DNA of 54,552 nucleotides from Bacteroidales bacterium (GTDB lineage Bacteria; Bacteroidota; Bacteroidia; Bacteroidales; UBA3824), in contig JAGCYI010000078.1 in the NCBI GenBank assembly GCA_017960885.1, positions 1 through 54,552 of the forward strand, given 5' to 3'. Shown here piece by piece: positions 34,730 through 43,018 of this stretch. The notes under the pieces were generated by a model that did no database searches, was not told the DNA's origin, and worked only from the letters and a program-made list of their open reading frames with translations. Positions within the stretch are counted from its first letter, which is position 1, and every line of letters starts with the position of its first letter. The translations under genes and the position numbers were made by a program.

Positions 34730-36217
34730 ATGACAAAGAGAATAATCATAGCAACGGCATTTATGGCGGCCTTATCGGCAACGGCGCAAGAGACATATTT
34801 CAGAGGTCAAAACTACGCCGATAGATTTTCGGTGTCGCCAGCTTTCGCAGGATTCAACGGCAACGACGAAGCGTTCGTATCCTACCGCCGCAATATGCTC
34901 GGTATCGAAGGCGCGCCAAAAAACCTAAAATTAGACGTCAACGGCGACATTATGAACCAAAACGCCGGATACGGAATCGACATCACTAGCGAAAAAGCTG
35001 GCAACTTCACAAACCTTGCCGCTTCTATTTCTTACGCATACCATATCAAAATCAGCGACGACGCAAGCCTCAGCCTCGCTGTGTCGCCAACAGTGCTGCG
35101 CTCGTCGTACAATCTGGGTAAAGCCACTACTTTCGGAGCGCAGACCGACCCCGTTTTTCAAAACGAGGCAGGACTGTCGGCAACGGCATTCGACGCCGGA
35201 GTTTCGCTAATGTTTAATTTCGCAGGACTCTACGTCAGCGCCAATATGCCCCGAACAATCTGCGGAGATATGAAATTCAATAACGGAATATACAACTCCG
35301 ACCGTGTGTTAAACAGCGAGATATCATACGCATTGCCAGCCGGAAACTTCACCATAGAACCTATCGCCGACATTTCGTATGCATTTAAAGGCGGATTGGA
35401 CTACAAGGCTTCTTTGGCTGCAAAATACAATCAAAGAGCCTGGCTTACAGTATCTTACTCTTCGCAATACTGGGTAGGCGTAGGTGCAGGATTGGCAACA
35501 GGAAGCCGTGTGGTGGTAGGATATCTCTACGAAACAGGAAACTCCACAGTAGCGAGCAACTGCTCGGGCAATCACGAAATTTATGTGGGATTCTGCATCT
35601 CTAAAAACCAGAAACGCAAAGAGCCCACAGCATTTGCCGACGACGACTGCGGCGGCAGTGCTCCTGTGATTCAAAACAACAACAATTCAGACCTCGAACG
35701 CAAGCTCAAAGACGAAATCCGCAACCGCGAAAACGAAATTAAACGCTTGGAGGATGTTATCAAGAGCTATCACAGCGGCGAAACTGGAAACGTAACACCA
35801 AACACGCCCTCCACCAACATTCCCGCCAACAACGCTCCCCAACCAGAAAACAACACGCCGAGCAGATCGTCGGGATGGCTGCCCCCTGAGCCTTTTTACA
35901 ATGTGGTGTTCGCTTACGGAAACGCCAAACTATTTCCCTCGTCACATGCAGAATTAGACCACTGCATCAACACTATGAAAAAAACCGAAGGCAGAAGGGT
36001 GCTGATTCTGGTTTACACCGACGAACTTGGATCTGCCGATTACTGCAGAATACTGTCGACACAACGTGCCGAAGCCATCAAAAAATACTTTGAGAGCAAA
36101 GGAATACCAAGCAACAACATAGAAATCGAAGGCAAAGGTCGCAGAGTGTCGGGATCAAACATCACCCCGGAACAGCGTGTTGGATTAAACCGTGTAGAAT
36201 ACTGCTGGAGCAAATAA
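34730..36217 (+). CDS. PorP/SprF-like outer-membrane protein fused to OmpA domain
   Basis: This 495-residue protein begins with a signal peptide and a PorP/SprF-type barrel (about 20-290; the YADRFSVSPAFAGFNG start and VGVGAGLATGSRVVVGYLYE are typical). A charged coiled coil follows (about 320-345), then a Pro/Asn-rich linker and a C-terminal OmpA-like peptidoglycan-binding domain (about 390-495; FAYGNAKLFPSSHAELD, VYTDELGSADYCRILSTQRA). PorP/SprF proteins help secrete or tether T9SS cargo with type B tails. The OmpA fusion would anchor this barrel to the cell wall. The gene lies between a candidate cargo gene upstream and two more envelope genes downstream, within 11 and 8 bases. Confidence 0.87.
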   Translation: MTKRIIIATAFMAALSATAQETYFRGQNYADRFSVSPAFAGFNGNDEAFVSYRRNMLGIEGAPKNLKLDVNGDIMNQNAGYGIDITSEKAGNFTNLAASISYAYHIKISDDASLSLAVSPTVLRSSYNLGKATTFGAQTDPVFQNEAGLSATAFDAGVSLMFNFAGLYVSANMPRTICGDMKFNNGIYNSDRVLNSEISYALPAGNFTIEPIADISYAFKGGLDYKASLAAKYNQRAWLTVSYSSQYWVGVGAGLATGSRVVVGYLYETGNSTVASNCSGNHEIYVGFCISKNQKRKEPTAFADDDCGGSAPVIQNNNNSDLERKLKDEIRNRENEIKRLEDVIKSYHSGETGNVTPNTPSTNIPANNAPQPENNTPSRSSGWLPPEPFYNVVFAYGNAKLFPSSHAELDHCINTMKKTEGRRVLILVYTDELGSADYCRILSTQRAEAIKKYFESKGIPSNNIEIEGKGRRVSGSNITPEQRVGLNRVEYCWSK

Positions 36218-36225
36218 CAAACACT

Positions 36226-36723
36226 ATGAGCAAGATTGTAAAAATATTAACCATAATGATATGCGCACTGTCCATATCAAACGCCGGAGCACAGAGCCTG
36301 AGCGGAAGCCGTACCGTGGCTGCTGCCAACACTGTGAAAACCGCCCGACACACATGCTCGTATGTGGTAGCTGGAGGAGGACTCACCACTTTCGCCACTT
36401 TGAAAGCTAAAAAAGAAAACACCCAGCAAAACAACGACCCGAAATCAACCGTCGACAAAAACGTGGTTGAAACCACCCTCTACCCTAACCCATTTACCGA
36501 TTTTGCCACAGTAAAATTTGGAATCAAACCCGATGCCCCTGAGCCTAAAATCACCATCACCGACGGCTCTGGTCGCTCTATCTATCCAAAATTCTCTATT
36601 ACCGAACAAACAGAAAAGTATATGACGGTAATTATTACTACAACAAACTTAAAACAAGGACGTTACATTATAAGGATAATATCTGGCGACAAAATAGCCG
36701 CCGTAAAAGCAATAAAATTATAA
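36226..36723 (+). CDS. Small secreted protein with T9SS type A sorting domain
   Basis: This 165-residue protein has a signal peptide (KILTIMICALSISNAGA), a short low-complexity middle (about 25-80) and a C-terminal Por-secretion-tail domain (about 82-165) that starts with the usual TLYPNPFTDFATVKFG and ends GRYIIRIISGDKIAAVKAIK. Almost all of the mature protein is sorting signal, with hardly any cargo domain. Such minimal proteins might be short adaptors, decoys or remnants of larger cargo; the reading frame itself is intact. It sits eight bases after the PorP-OmpA gene and 12 before the S74 adhesin, so it is part of the same operon. Confidence 0.82.
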   Translation: MSKIVKILTIMICALSISNAGAQSLSGSRTVAAANTVKTARHTCSYVVAGGGLTTFATLKAKKENTQQNNDPKSTVDKNVVETTLYPNPFTDFATVKFGIKPDAPEPKITITDGSGRSIYPKFSITEQTEKYMTVIITTTNLKQGRYIIRIISGDKIAAVKAIKL

Positions 36724-36735
36724 AACCGAACTACC

Positions 36736-38505
36736 ATGAGCAAGAACAGCATAACCAAAAGCATTATAACCGCGGCAATAATATCGCTTGCCACAGGCGT
36801 ATCTGCACAGCAGTTGCCAAACTCGTTTAACTATCAGGCGGTAGTTAACGCCGAAGACGGTTCGCCCGTTGCCGCTAAAAAAATAACTGTGGAAGTATCA
36901 ATATTGCAAGGCACCGACTGCGAAGAGAGCAACTCCTGCCCTGTACTTTGGCAAGAACTCCACTACCCTACCACAAGCGACTTCGGAATGTTTTCGGTAG
37001 AGATAGGCTCGGCTTCCGCTACCAACACATACGGTGGCACTTGCGCTCAATATAGCGACATCGACTGGCTCGACGTGTCGCAAGGTTATTATTACCTGAA
37101 AGTTAGGGCTGATTTTGGAGAATCAGAAAACCTCAACAGCCTCAGCAACTTAGGCACCACAAAATTTTCGGCTGTGCCATACGCTCTGGTGGCTCAAAAA
37201 GCTGATTTTGCCACAAACGCAACCAACGCCACTAATGCCACCAACGCTGATAATGCCACCACCGCAACCACAGCCACAACTGCCGCCTCAGCCGACGAAA
37301 TCAAAACCGATGCAAACGGCAAAATACCCAACAAACTGGCTCAGCTTGCAGACGTAGACCTCACAGGAATACAAGCAAATCAAATATTAGTATACGATGG
37401 CACAAAATGGACACCCAAAAACGCCACCTCGTCGACCCAAGGTGCCTCTGTATTGAACGAGCTCAATGATGTAACGATTAGTTCTCCTGCAAACGGACAA
37501 GTGCTCACCTACAACTCATCAACAAGCAAATGGGAAAACAAAACCGCAACATCTGCAACTACTGTTACTAAGCTTCAACAACTTACTGGAGATGTAAACC
37601 TGGGCTCTACAATCAACGAGGGCGATGTTCTTACATACACCAGCGGCAAATGGAGCAACGCAGCTCCCCCAAGTTGGGAAAAAGCAGGAACCAACAACAT
37701 CAAATACACCAAAGGCAATGTAGGCATTGGCAATGTCTCCGACCCAAGCAAAAGACTTGTAATTCAAGACAAAGTTGATGGTGATGACTGCACTACTTGG
37801 TTCGACGGTCGCATAATTAACATGTCAAAAGGCGGAATTGCAATGAGTAGCGGTTCGGCAGAAGGCGATGGTTCTATCGCTAGCGGTTCCAGATGTAGGG
37901 CTGTGGGCTCTAACTCCATAGCTGTGGGAGAAAGCAACTTAGCATCACAAGAGCACGCCGTACTATTTGGCAAAGCATTGACAAGTTCAAGCTCAAACCA
38001 ATTAGTAGTAGGAATTGCTAACGATCCATCAGATGTTGGGTTATTTGTTGTTGGAGGAGGAGACGCAAACGCTTCACCTATAGTAAGAAAAAACGCTTTT
38101 TCTGTTTCAAAAACTGGCAATATCACCTACGCGGGAACCATAAATGGATCCTCCGACCGCCGCTTAAAAACCAACATCACACCGCTCGAAAAATCGCTCG
38201 ACAAAGTGATGAAACTCAACGGTGTAACATTCAACTGGGACCAGTCGGTGAGACACAATGTAAACGCTTCCACCACACTGCAATACGGATTTATAGCTCA
38301 AGAGCTTGAAAATATTATTCCCGAACTAGTAAGCGACGGACCCGACGGATACAAGACAGTCAATTACATTGGCGTAATTCCCGTGCTTACTCAAGCCATC
38401 CAAGAGCAACAGCAAGAGATTGAGCAACTTAAAGACGAAAACAAAAAACTCAACGAAACAGTTGAAGCTCTCTTGAAACGTGTTGAGGCTTTAGAAAAGA
38501 AATAA
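36736..38505 (+). CDS. Adhesin-like surface protein with S74 self-cleaving chaperone domain
   Basis: This 589-residue protein has a signal peptide (about 1-24), an N-terminal beta domain common in Bacteroidota surface proteins (FNYQAVVNAEDGSPV to about residue 155, ending SAVPYALVAQKA), an Ala/Thr/Asn repeat (ATNATNATNADNATTATT, 158-185), a long repetitive stalk and a YadA-head-like segment (GSRCRAVGSNSIAVGESN). At about residue 475 comes a peptidase S74 (endosialidase-type) domain, SSDRRLKTNITPLEKSLDKV, with the Ser-x4-Lys dyad, and the protein ends in a trimer-type coiled coil. S74 domains trimerise the fibre and then cut themselves off. It is the last gene of the operon that begins at 33897. 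Confidence 0.86.
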   Translation: MSKNSITKSIITAAIISLATGVSAQQLPNSFNYQAVVNAEDGSPVAAKKITVEVSILQGTDCEESNSCPVLWQELHYPTTSDFGMFSVEIGSASATNTYGGTCAQYSDIDWLDVSQGYYYLKVRADFGESENLNSLSNLGTTKFSAVPYALVAQKADFATNATNATNATNADNATTATTATTAASADEIKTDANGKIPNKLAQLADVDLTGIQANQILVYDGTKWTPKNATSSTQGASVLNELNDVTISSPANGQVLTYNSSTSKWENKTATSATTVTKLQQLTGDVNLGSTINEGDVLTYTSGKWSNAAPPSWEKAGTNNIKYTKGNVGIGNVSDPSKRLVIQDKVDGDDCTTWFDGRIINMSKGGIAMSSGSAEGDGSIASGSRCRAVGSNSIAVGESNLASQEHAVLFGKALTSSSSNQLVVGIANDPSDVGLFVVGGGDANASPIVRKNAFSVSKTGNITYAGTINGSSDRRLKTNITPLEKSLDKVMKLNGVTFNWDQSVRHNVNASTTLQYGFIAQELENIIPELVSDGPDGYKTVNYIGVIPVLTQAIQEQQQEIEQLKDENKKLNETVEALLKRVEALEKK

Positions 38506-38508
38506 TAG

Positions 38509-39042
38509 TTATATATTTTTGCTGATGAGTTGGAAAACATGTTCGTCTTTCCAACCTTCGGCAGAAAGATGCCATTGCTTGAACACCCCGCACTCCACAA
38601 ACCCAAGCGATTTAAAAAGTGCTATGCTTGCCGCATTGTCGGAAAACACACGGGCATACAATTGGTGGAAGTGCAGATAATTAAAACAATAATCAATCAA
38701 AAGCATCATAGCGTTGGTGGCAATTTTTTTGCCCCTTGCCGACGGCTCGTTTACCGAAATTCCCACCGCAGCACGCATGTCAAACGGCTCAAAATCAAAT
38801 ACATCTACTAAGCCGACAGGCAAAGCCAGCTCATTGCTCTCTATAACAAAACGAAACTGACGCATTTCGTAGATATCCCGCTGTGCCGAATCGTTGATAT
38901 AATTGGTAAGGGCGAATTTAGAATACGGCAGTGTTGTGTAACTCACGTCCCATATTGTAGGGTCGTTTTCCCACTTATAAAGAATCTCAATGTCGGAGGG
39001 TTCAAGGGGGCGGAGTTTTACAATATCGTTTTTGAGCAACAT
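38509..39042 (-). CDS. GNAT-family N-acetyltransferase (RimJ/RimL type)
   Basis: This 177-residue protein starts with LLKNDIVKLRPLEPSDIEIL, the usual opening of RimJ/RimL-type acetyltransferases, and contains the acetyl-CoA-binding region SARGKKIATNAMMLLIDYCF and the closing motif FSDNAASIALFKSLGFVECG. It transfers an acetyl group to an amine; the acceptor may be a protein N-terminus, polyamine or antibiotic and cannot be told from the sequence. Its 3' end lies three bases from the convergent adhesin gene. It follows rimM on the same strand by 12 bases, so it is probably the last gene of the rpsP-rimM unit. Confidence 0.88.
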   Translation of the reverse strand: MLLKNDIVKLRPLEPSDIEILYKWENDPTIWDVSYTTLPYSKFALTNYINDSAQRDIYEMRQFRFVIESNELALPVGLVDVFDFEPFDMRAAVGISVNEPSARGKKIATNAMMLLIDYCFNYLHFHQLYARVFSDNAASIALFKSLGFVECGVFKQWHLSAEGWKDEHVFQLISKNI

Positions 39043-39054
39043 AGTTTCAATGTG

Positions 39055-39594
39055 TTAAATATCGGTGAGACCTTCGGGAATAGATATTTTTATTGTTTTG
39101 GAGTCCTCATCAGCATTGAGCACCTCAATAGCCAAAAGCGGAATCAGAATCTCCTTTGCGCCGCCGTCAACCACCAAGAGCGGATTGCCTGGAATATCGT
39201 CAACGCCTTTGATAGTACCAAGAAGGAGATCGTTTTGGTCGTATGCTGTATAATCTTCATACTCAAACACATCTTCGTCGTCCTCTTCAATATCAAGGCT
39301 TTCGGTAAGGGCATAAACGCTGCGACCGATAAGCGTAGATGCGCTTTTTTGCGATTTGATAGTGGTAAACCGCAGCGACACAGTCTTTTTGTTGTAAAAA
39401 ACCGAGTCGTCTTCAATAAAGAAAGGAACCAAGTACCCGTCGATATCAACGAGCACAGGTTCCTCTGTAATAATCTCAAGGAATGGCGGTTCAAGATTAA
39501 GAACCACACCACCGTTGCTTCCTAAATAGTTGTAGATAGTGGCAATTTTAGTAAGGTTGCCACGATCCAAATATTTATTCGGCTTTAGGTTCAT
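39055..39594 (-). CDS. rimM: Ribosome maturation factor RimM
   Basis: The protein is 179 residues from the ATG at 39594 ([20 protein letters not shown]). The frame stays open into rpsP, but the upstream residues there are only the frame shadow of the S16 tail. The N-terminal RimM domain spans about 10-90 and a PRC-barrel domain about 95-179 ([43 protein letters not shown]). RimM binds S19 and assists maturation of the 30S head. The first 20 bases overlap the end of rpsP, which implies translational coupling. The usual THG-like loop is changed to LGSNGG, and the acidic insertion [12 protein letters not shown] is family-specific or local. Confidence 0.88.
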   Translation of the reverse strand: MNLKPNKYLDRGNLTKIATIYNYLGSNGGVVLNLEPPFLEIITEEPVLVDIDGYLVPFFIEDDSVFYNKKTVSLRFTTIKSQKSASTLIGRSVYALTESLDIEEDDEDVFEYEDYTAYDQNDLLLGTIKGVDDIPGNPLLVVDGGAKEILIPLLAIEVLNADEDSKTIKISIPEGLTDI

Positions 39595-40129
39595 CAGCGG
39601 GAGCTTCTGTTGCTTGTGCTTCTGTAGCCTCACTTGCAGCCTCAGCTTCAGCTTTAGCAGCAGCTTCAGCCTCAGCTTTCTTCTTGTTGATTTCAGCAAG
39701 CTTAGCTTCCTTAACTTTGCTTTCAGCCTCTAAGCGTTTAGCGTTGTCAGCTTTCTTTTTGCTGTCGTCGCTTTCTTTAACGGCGTTGAGCTTGTTTTCT
39801 TTGTTTTTGAGCCACTCGTTGAATTTAGCCTCGGCTTGAGCCTCGGTGAGAGCGTTCTTTTTAACGCCACGCAACAGGTGGTCTTTGAGGAGCACTCCCT
39901 TGCTCGAAAGGAGCGTTCTGCAAGTGTCGGTAGGTTGAGCGCCTGTCTGAATCCAATACAATGCGCGGTCGAACTTGATGTCAACCTGTGCAGGATTGGT
40001 GTTAGGATTGTAAGTTCCTACTTTTTCAATGAATCGGCCATCTCGTGGCGCTCTTGAGTCGGCAACTACTATCGAATAGTATGCGTAGCCCTTCTTACCG
40101 TGTCTTGCTAATCTAATTTTAACAGGCAT
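39575..40129 (-). CDS. rpsP: 30S ribosomal protein S16 with extended tail
   Basis: The protein is 184 residues. The first about 80 residues are canonical S16 ([47 protein letters not shown]). The remaining about 100 residues form a Lys/Glu/Ala-rich helical tail ([20 protein letters not shown] is one segment), longer than the ordinary bacterial S16 of 80-90 residues but usual in Bacteroidota. It assembles early in the 30S body. A strong promoter precedes it, and rimM overlaps its 3' end by 20 bases. The tail is low-complexity and acidic at the end. Confidence 0.97.
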   Translation of the reverse strand: MPVKIRLARHGKKGYAYYSIVVADSRAPRDGRFIEKVGTYNPNTNPAQVDIKFDRALYWIQTGAQPTDTCRTLLSSKGVLLKDHLLRGVKKNALTEAQAEAKFNEWLKNKENKLNAVKESDDSKKKADNAKRLEAESKVKEAKLAEINKKKAEAEAAAKAEAEAASEATEAQATEAPADEPKAE

Positions 40130-40176
40130 GATGTTTTGTATTTATAAATTGTTGTTTAAATAAAATTTTTCGGGTG

Positions 40177-40207
40177 CAAAATTACACTTTTATTTTGTAT
40201 CTACAAA
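40177..40207 (-). promoter_or_regulatory. rpsP promoter
   Basis: TAATTTTG (minus strand, 40177-40184), 19-nt spacer, TTTG (40204-40207). This is a full match to the Bacteroidota consensus; it overlaps the 3' end of the lipid kinase gene. Confidence 0.75.
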
Positions 40208-41110
40208 TATTTTTAGCGAAGATGATAAAATTTTTACTTCCAAAGGTGTAGTGCCCACAAGTTCACCGTCGAGTTCTATGTCGATTTGTTTATTATCTAT
40301 CGACTCAATGAGGCAGGATGTGGTTTTGCGGTAAAAGATTTTGTCGGCAAAGACGAACTTACATTGTCGAACCTTGTTTAGCTGAGCCATAAATTTCGGG
40401 AACGAGAGTTTTTTGATAAAAACAATGTCCAACAGCTCATCGTTGATTTCTGAATGCGGAGAGATACCGAAGCCTCCGCCAAAATACTTTCCGTTGGCAA
40501 CGCACATTACCGACATAGGCCCATCAACGGTATAATCCTCGGTAGTAAGCCTTACTTTGATTTGGGGAGGGGCAAACATAGTGGCCACGGCCGACATTAT
40601 ATAAGCCATAGTGCCTGGAAATTTCTTGGCAAACCTTTCAGCCTTTGATATAACGGAAGGTCCGAGCCCTATGTCGCAGGTGTTTATAAAGTAGCGAGAA
40701 GTCTGTTCTCCGCTGTGATTGACGTATTTAGCAGAGGCTACGTCGGCGATGATGTAGTCGTCGTTGTTGATTTTTTCAATCAGATGGGCGTAGTTGTTGC
40801 CAGCGTTGATGGTGCGGGCAAGGTCGTTGCCTGTGCCAAACGGAACTACTGCTATGGCAGGCATCAAAGATATGTCGGTAAATTCTTTAACAATGCCGTT
40901 GACCACCTCGTTGATTGTGCCATCGCCACCTACGGTTAGGATTGTATCAACACCATCGGCTACCGCCTGTTTGGCAAGCATTGTGGCGGTGTCTTTTTCG
41001 GTAATATAACTCTTCAGATCAAATGCAGATGCGCAATTCTGCTCTATCTCTTCCTTCATTTGTGCTGCGTGCTTGTTTTTTCCGCAGATTATGGCTGTTA
41101 CTTTTTTCAT
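40190..41110 (-). CDS. Diacylglycerol/lipid kinase family protein
   Basis: This 306-residue protein has the DAGK catalytic signature ILTVGGDGTINEVVNG (about 58-73), the second glycine motif VPFGTGNDLARTIN and a C-terminal beta domain with ANGKYFGGGFGISPHSEIND. The family (BmrU, YegS, DgkB) phosphorylates diacylglycerol or related lipids for phospholipid recycling. The start ATG overlaps the lpxH stop by four bases (ATGA), so the aroC-lpxH-kinase genes are translationally linked. The exact lipid substrate is not readable from sequence alone. Confidence 0.9.
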   Translation of the reverse strand: MKKVTAIICGKNKHAAQMKEEIEQNCASAFDLKSYITEKDTATMLAKQAVADGVDTILTVGGDGTINEVVNGIVKEFTDISLMPAIAVVPFGTGNDLARTINAGNNYAHLIEKINNDDYIIADVASAKYVNHSGEQTSRYFINTCDIGLGPSVISKAERFAKKFPGTMAYIMSAVATMFAPPQIKVRLTTEDYTVDGPMSVMCVANGKYFGGGFGISPHSEINDELLDIVFIKKLSFPKFMAQLNKVRQCKFVFADKIFYRKTTSCLIESIDNKQIDIELDGELVGTTPLEVKILSSSLKIFVDTK

Positions 41111-41847
41111 AGGTCAAAATTTTTGAGAAATAGTGTCCCCTCGCTTAGTTCGGCGTATGGCGACGACTTAAACCAAACACCTGTGTTTATGTATTTTATA
41201 TTTGGTTCTAACTGATATTCTACAGCGCAATGCCTATGTCCAAATACGTAATAATCAGCATTAATGTTGGGCATAATTTCGCGTATATGCTCCACAAGCC
41301 ACTCTTTTTCGCCATGAAATTCGGGAGTGCGGTCGAACGCTTTGCGACTTAGCGACCATTTGCTGCCCAACCATAACGCAAAATTGGGATGCAACAAGTT
41401 TGAAAACATCCACTGCAACAGACGGTTGGTAAAAATTGATTTGAGTATCTTGTATTTTCGGTCGTGATGTCCGAGACCGTCACCGTGACCAAGATAAAGT
41501 TTTTTGCCTTGAATTTCAAACAGTTGTGGTTTGCGGATTATCTCCGCTCCTATCTCGTCGGCTAAATAATGATAAGCCCAAATATCGTGGTTGCCTGTAA
41601 AAAAATATAGTTTTGTGCCGCTCTCAACCAATTCGGCGAGTTTGGCAAGAAATCTTACAAAGCCCTTAGGCACAGCACGTTTCCATTCGTACCAGAAATC
41701 AAAAATGTCACCCAAGAGAAAAACCTGCTGAGCGTTTGGCTTAATAAAATCGAGCCAAGCGATAATGCGCCGTTCTCTTTCGAGCGAAAGTTCCCTATTG
41801 GGCGCTCCAAGATGAAAATCCGATGCAAAATAGGCTTTATCTTTCAC
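41107..41847 (-). CDS. lpxH: UDP-2,3-diacylglucosamine diphosphatase (LpxH-type)
   Basis: The protein is 246 residues from the GTG at 41847 (TTG at 41853 is possible; no ATG is available). The binuclear metallophosphatase motifs are AYFASDFHLGAP, LLGDIFDFWYEW, FFTGNHDIW, LYLGHGDGLGHHD and VFGHRHCAVEYQL. LpxH removes UMP from UDP-diacylglucosamine to give lipid X in lipid A synthesis at the inner membrane. The start lies 14 bases after the aroC stop, and the end overlaps the lipid kinase start by four bases. The frame also runs on into aroC, but those residues are shadow. Confidence 0.9.
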   Translation of the reverse strand: MKDKAYFASDFHLGAPNRELSLERERRIIAWLDFIKPNAQQVFLLGDIFDFWYEWKRAVPKGFVRFLAKLAELVESGTKLYFFTGNHDIWAYHYLADEIGAEIIRKPQLFEIQGKKLYLGHGDGLGHHDRKYKILKSIFTNRLLQWMFSNLLHPNFALWLGSKWSLSRKAFDRTPEFHGEKEWLVEHIREIMPNINADYYVFGHRHCAVEYQLEPNIKYINTGVWFKSSPYAELSEGTLFLKNFDL

Positions 41848-41860
41848 ATTCAATAGTTTA

Positions 41861-42856
41861 CTATTTTGGAAAAACCCTCTTGGCTGTTTGCGCCACAAGA
41901 CTGAGGTCGGCAAGAGCGATTGCCGCCGCAGCCTCCAACACGGGGGGCACTCGGAGCACAATGCACAGGTCGTGACGGCCCTGAATTACAAGAGGTTCTA
42001 CTTTTCCGTCCTTAATATTATATGTGTCTTGCGGTAGCGAAATGCTCGGAGTGGGTTTTACTGCAACACGAAAAACAATCGGGTTGCCGTTGGAGATGCC
42101 GCCGTTGATGCCGCCTGCGTTGTTGGTTTCGGTGCGTCCGTCGGCGTTGACAATATTGTCGTTGTTTTGGCTGCCGGTCATTTTTGCCACTTGAAATCCT
42201 GCGCCAAACTCAATGCCCTTGATGGCGGGAATAGAGAAAGCCATTCTACTAATTTCGGATTCTACCGACGAGAAAAATGGTTCGCCCAGTCCCACAGGCA
42301 CATTGTTAATGGTACATTCTACAATGCCGCCAATAGAGTCGTGAGTTTCAATTGCCTTAGCCACAGCCGATTCGATATCTTTGCTGCCGCCCACTTCTAA
42401 TATTTGGGCGTTTATGTTCATTGGCGCGATGATTTTTTTGGCAATTACACCTGCCGCCACCAAACCAAGAGTTATGCGGCCTGAGAAATGTCCTCCGCCG
42501 GTGTAGTCGTTGAATCCACCATACTTAACACGTGCCACATAATCGGCGTGACCCGGGCGCGGATGATCGAACAACTGCGAATAATCCTTGCTCTTGGTGT
42601 TGTTGTTGTGAAAAAGTATTGTGATGGGCGCACCTGTGGTACGTCCTTGGAATACGCCGCTGACTATCTGCGGAAGGTCGTCCTCCTTGCGTGGTGTAGT
42701 GCCTTTTGCGCCCGATTTGCGACGGGCAAGGTCTTCGGCAAAATCGTCCTCGCAGAGCGGAATGCCTGCCGGACAACCGTCGACACAGCATCCTAACGCC
42801 ACACCGTGCGACTCGCCGAATATCGACACCTTATATATATTACCTATTGTGTTCAT
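41861..42856 (-). CDS. aroC: Chorismate synthase
   Basis: This 331-residue enzyme makes chorismate from 5-enolpyruvylshikimate 3-phosphate using reduced FMN. Signatures are GESHGVALGCCVDGCPAG, PRPGHADYV, GGGHFSGRITLGLVAAG and the late GRHDLCIVLRVPPVLEAAAA. It is somewhat shorter than many AroC proteins (350-360) because the C-terminus ends soon after the last motif; all core motifs are present. It is the first gene of a minus-strand group with lpxH and the lipid kinase, and has its own promoter. Confidence 0.96.
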   Translation of the reverse strand: MNTIGNIYKVSIFGESHGVALGCCVDGCPAGIPLCEDDFAEDLARRKSGAKGTTPRKEDDLPQIVSGVFQGRTTGAPITILFHNNNTKSKDYSQLFDHPRPGHADYVARVKYGGFNDYTGGGHFSGRITLGLVAAGVIAKKIIAPMNINAQILEVGGSKDIESAVAKAIETHDSIGGIVECTINNVPVGLGEPFFSSVESEISRMAFSIPAIKGIEFGAGFQVAKMTGSQNNDNIVNADGRTETNNAGGINGGISNGNPIVFRVAVKPTPSISLPQDTYNIKDGKVEPLVIQGRHDLCIVLRVPPVLEAAAAIALADLSLVAQTAKRVFPK

Positions 42857-42876
42857 CTATATGATTTTTTTCGGCG

Positions 42877-42907
42877 TAAAGATAGTATTTCGGCGCGATT
42901 AATCAAA
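42877..42907 (-). promoter_or_regulatory. aroC promoter
   Basis: TATCTTTA (minus strand, 42877-42884) with TTTG at 42904-42907 and a 19-nt spacer. The last base of the -7 element differs from the consensus G. Confidence 0.6.
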
Positions 42908-42946
42908 GATGAATGATAAAATTTCCATTCTCTTAGATTTTTGAAT

Positions 42947-42985
42947 AAAAAAAATGCAGTTCCGTTACTATCAACGAAACTGCAT
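42947..42985 (-). terminator. Rho-independent terminator of the helicase gene
   Basis: On the minus strand a 13-bp stem with one mismatch (ATGCAGTTTCGTT and its partner), loop of six, is followed by eight T residues. It lies 33 bases after the helicase stop. Confidence 0.85.
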
Positions 42986-43018
42986 AATCTTAACTATCAA
43001 ACTATTATCACTATCTCT

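Noticed and set aside
36736..38505. Prophage tail fibre
   Set aside because: It has a signal peptide and a Bacteroidota-type N-terminal domain, and there are no phage structural, packaging or integrase genes nearby.
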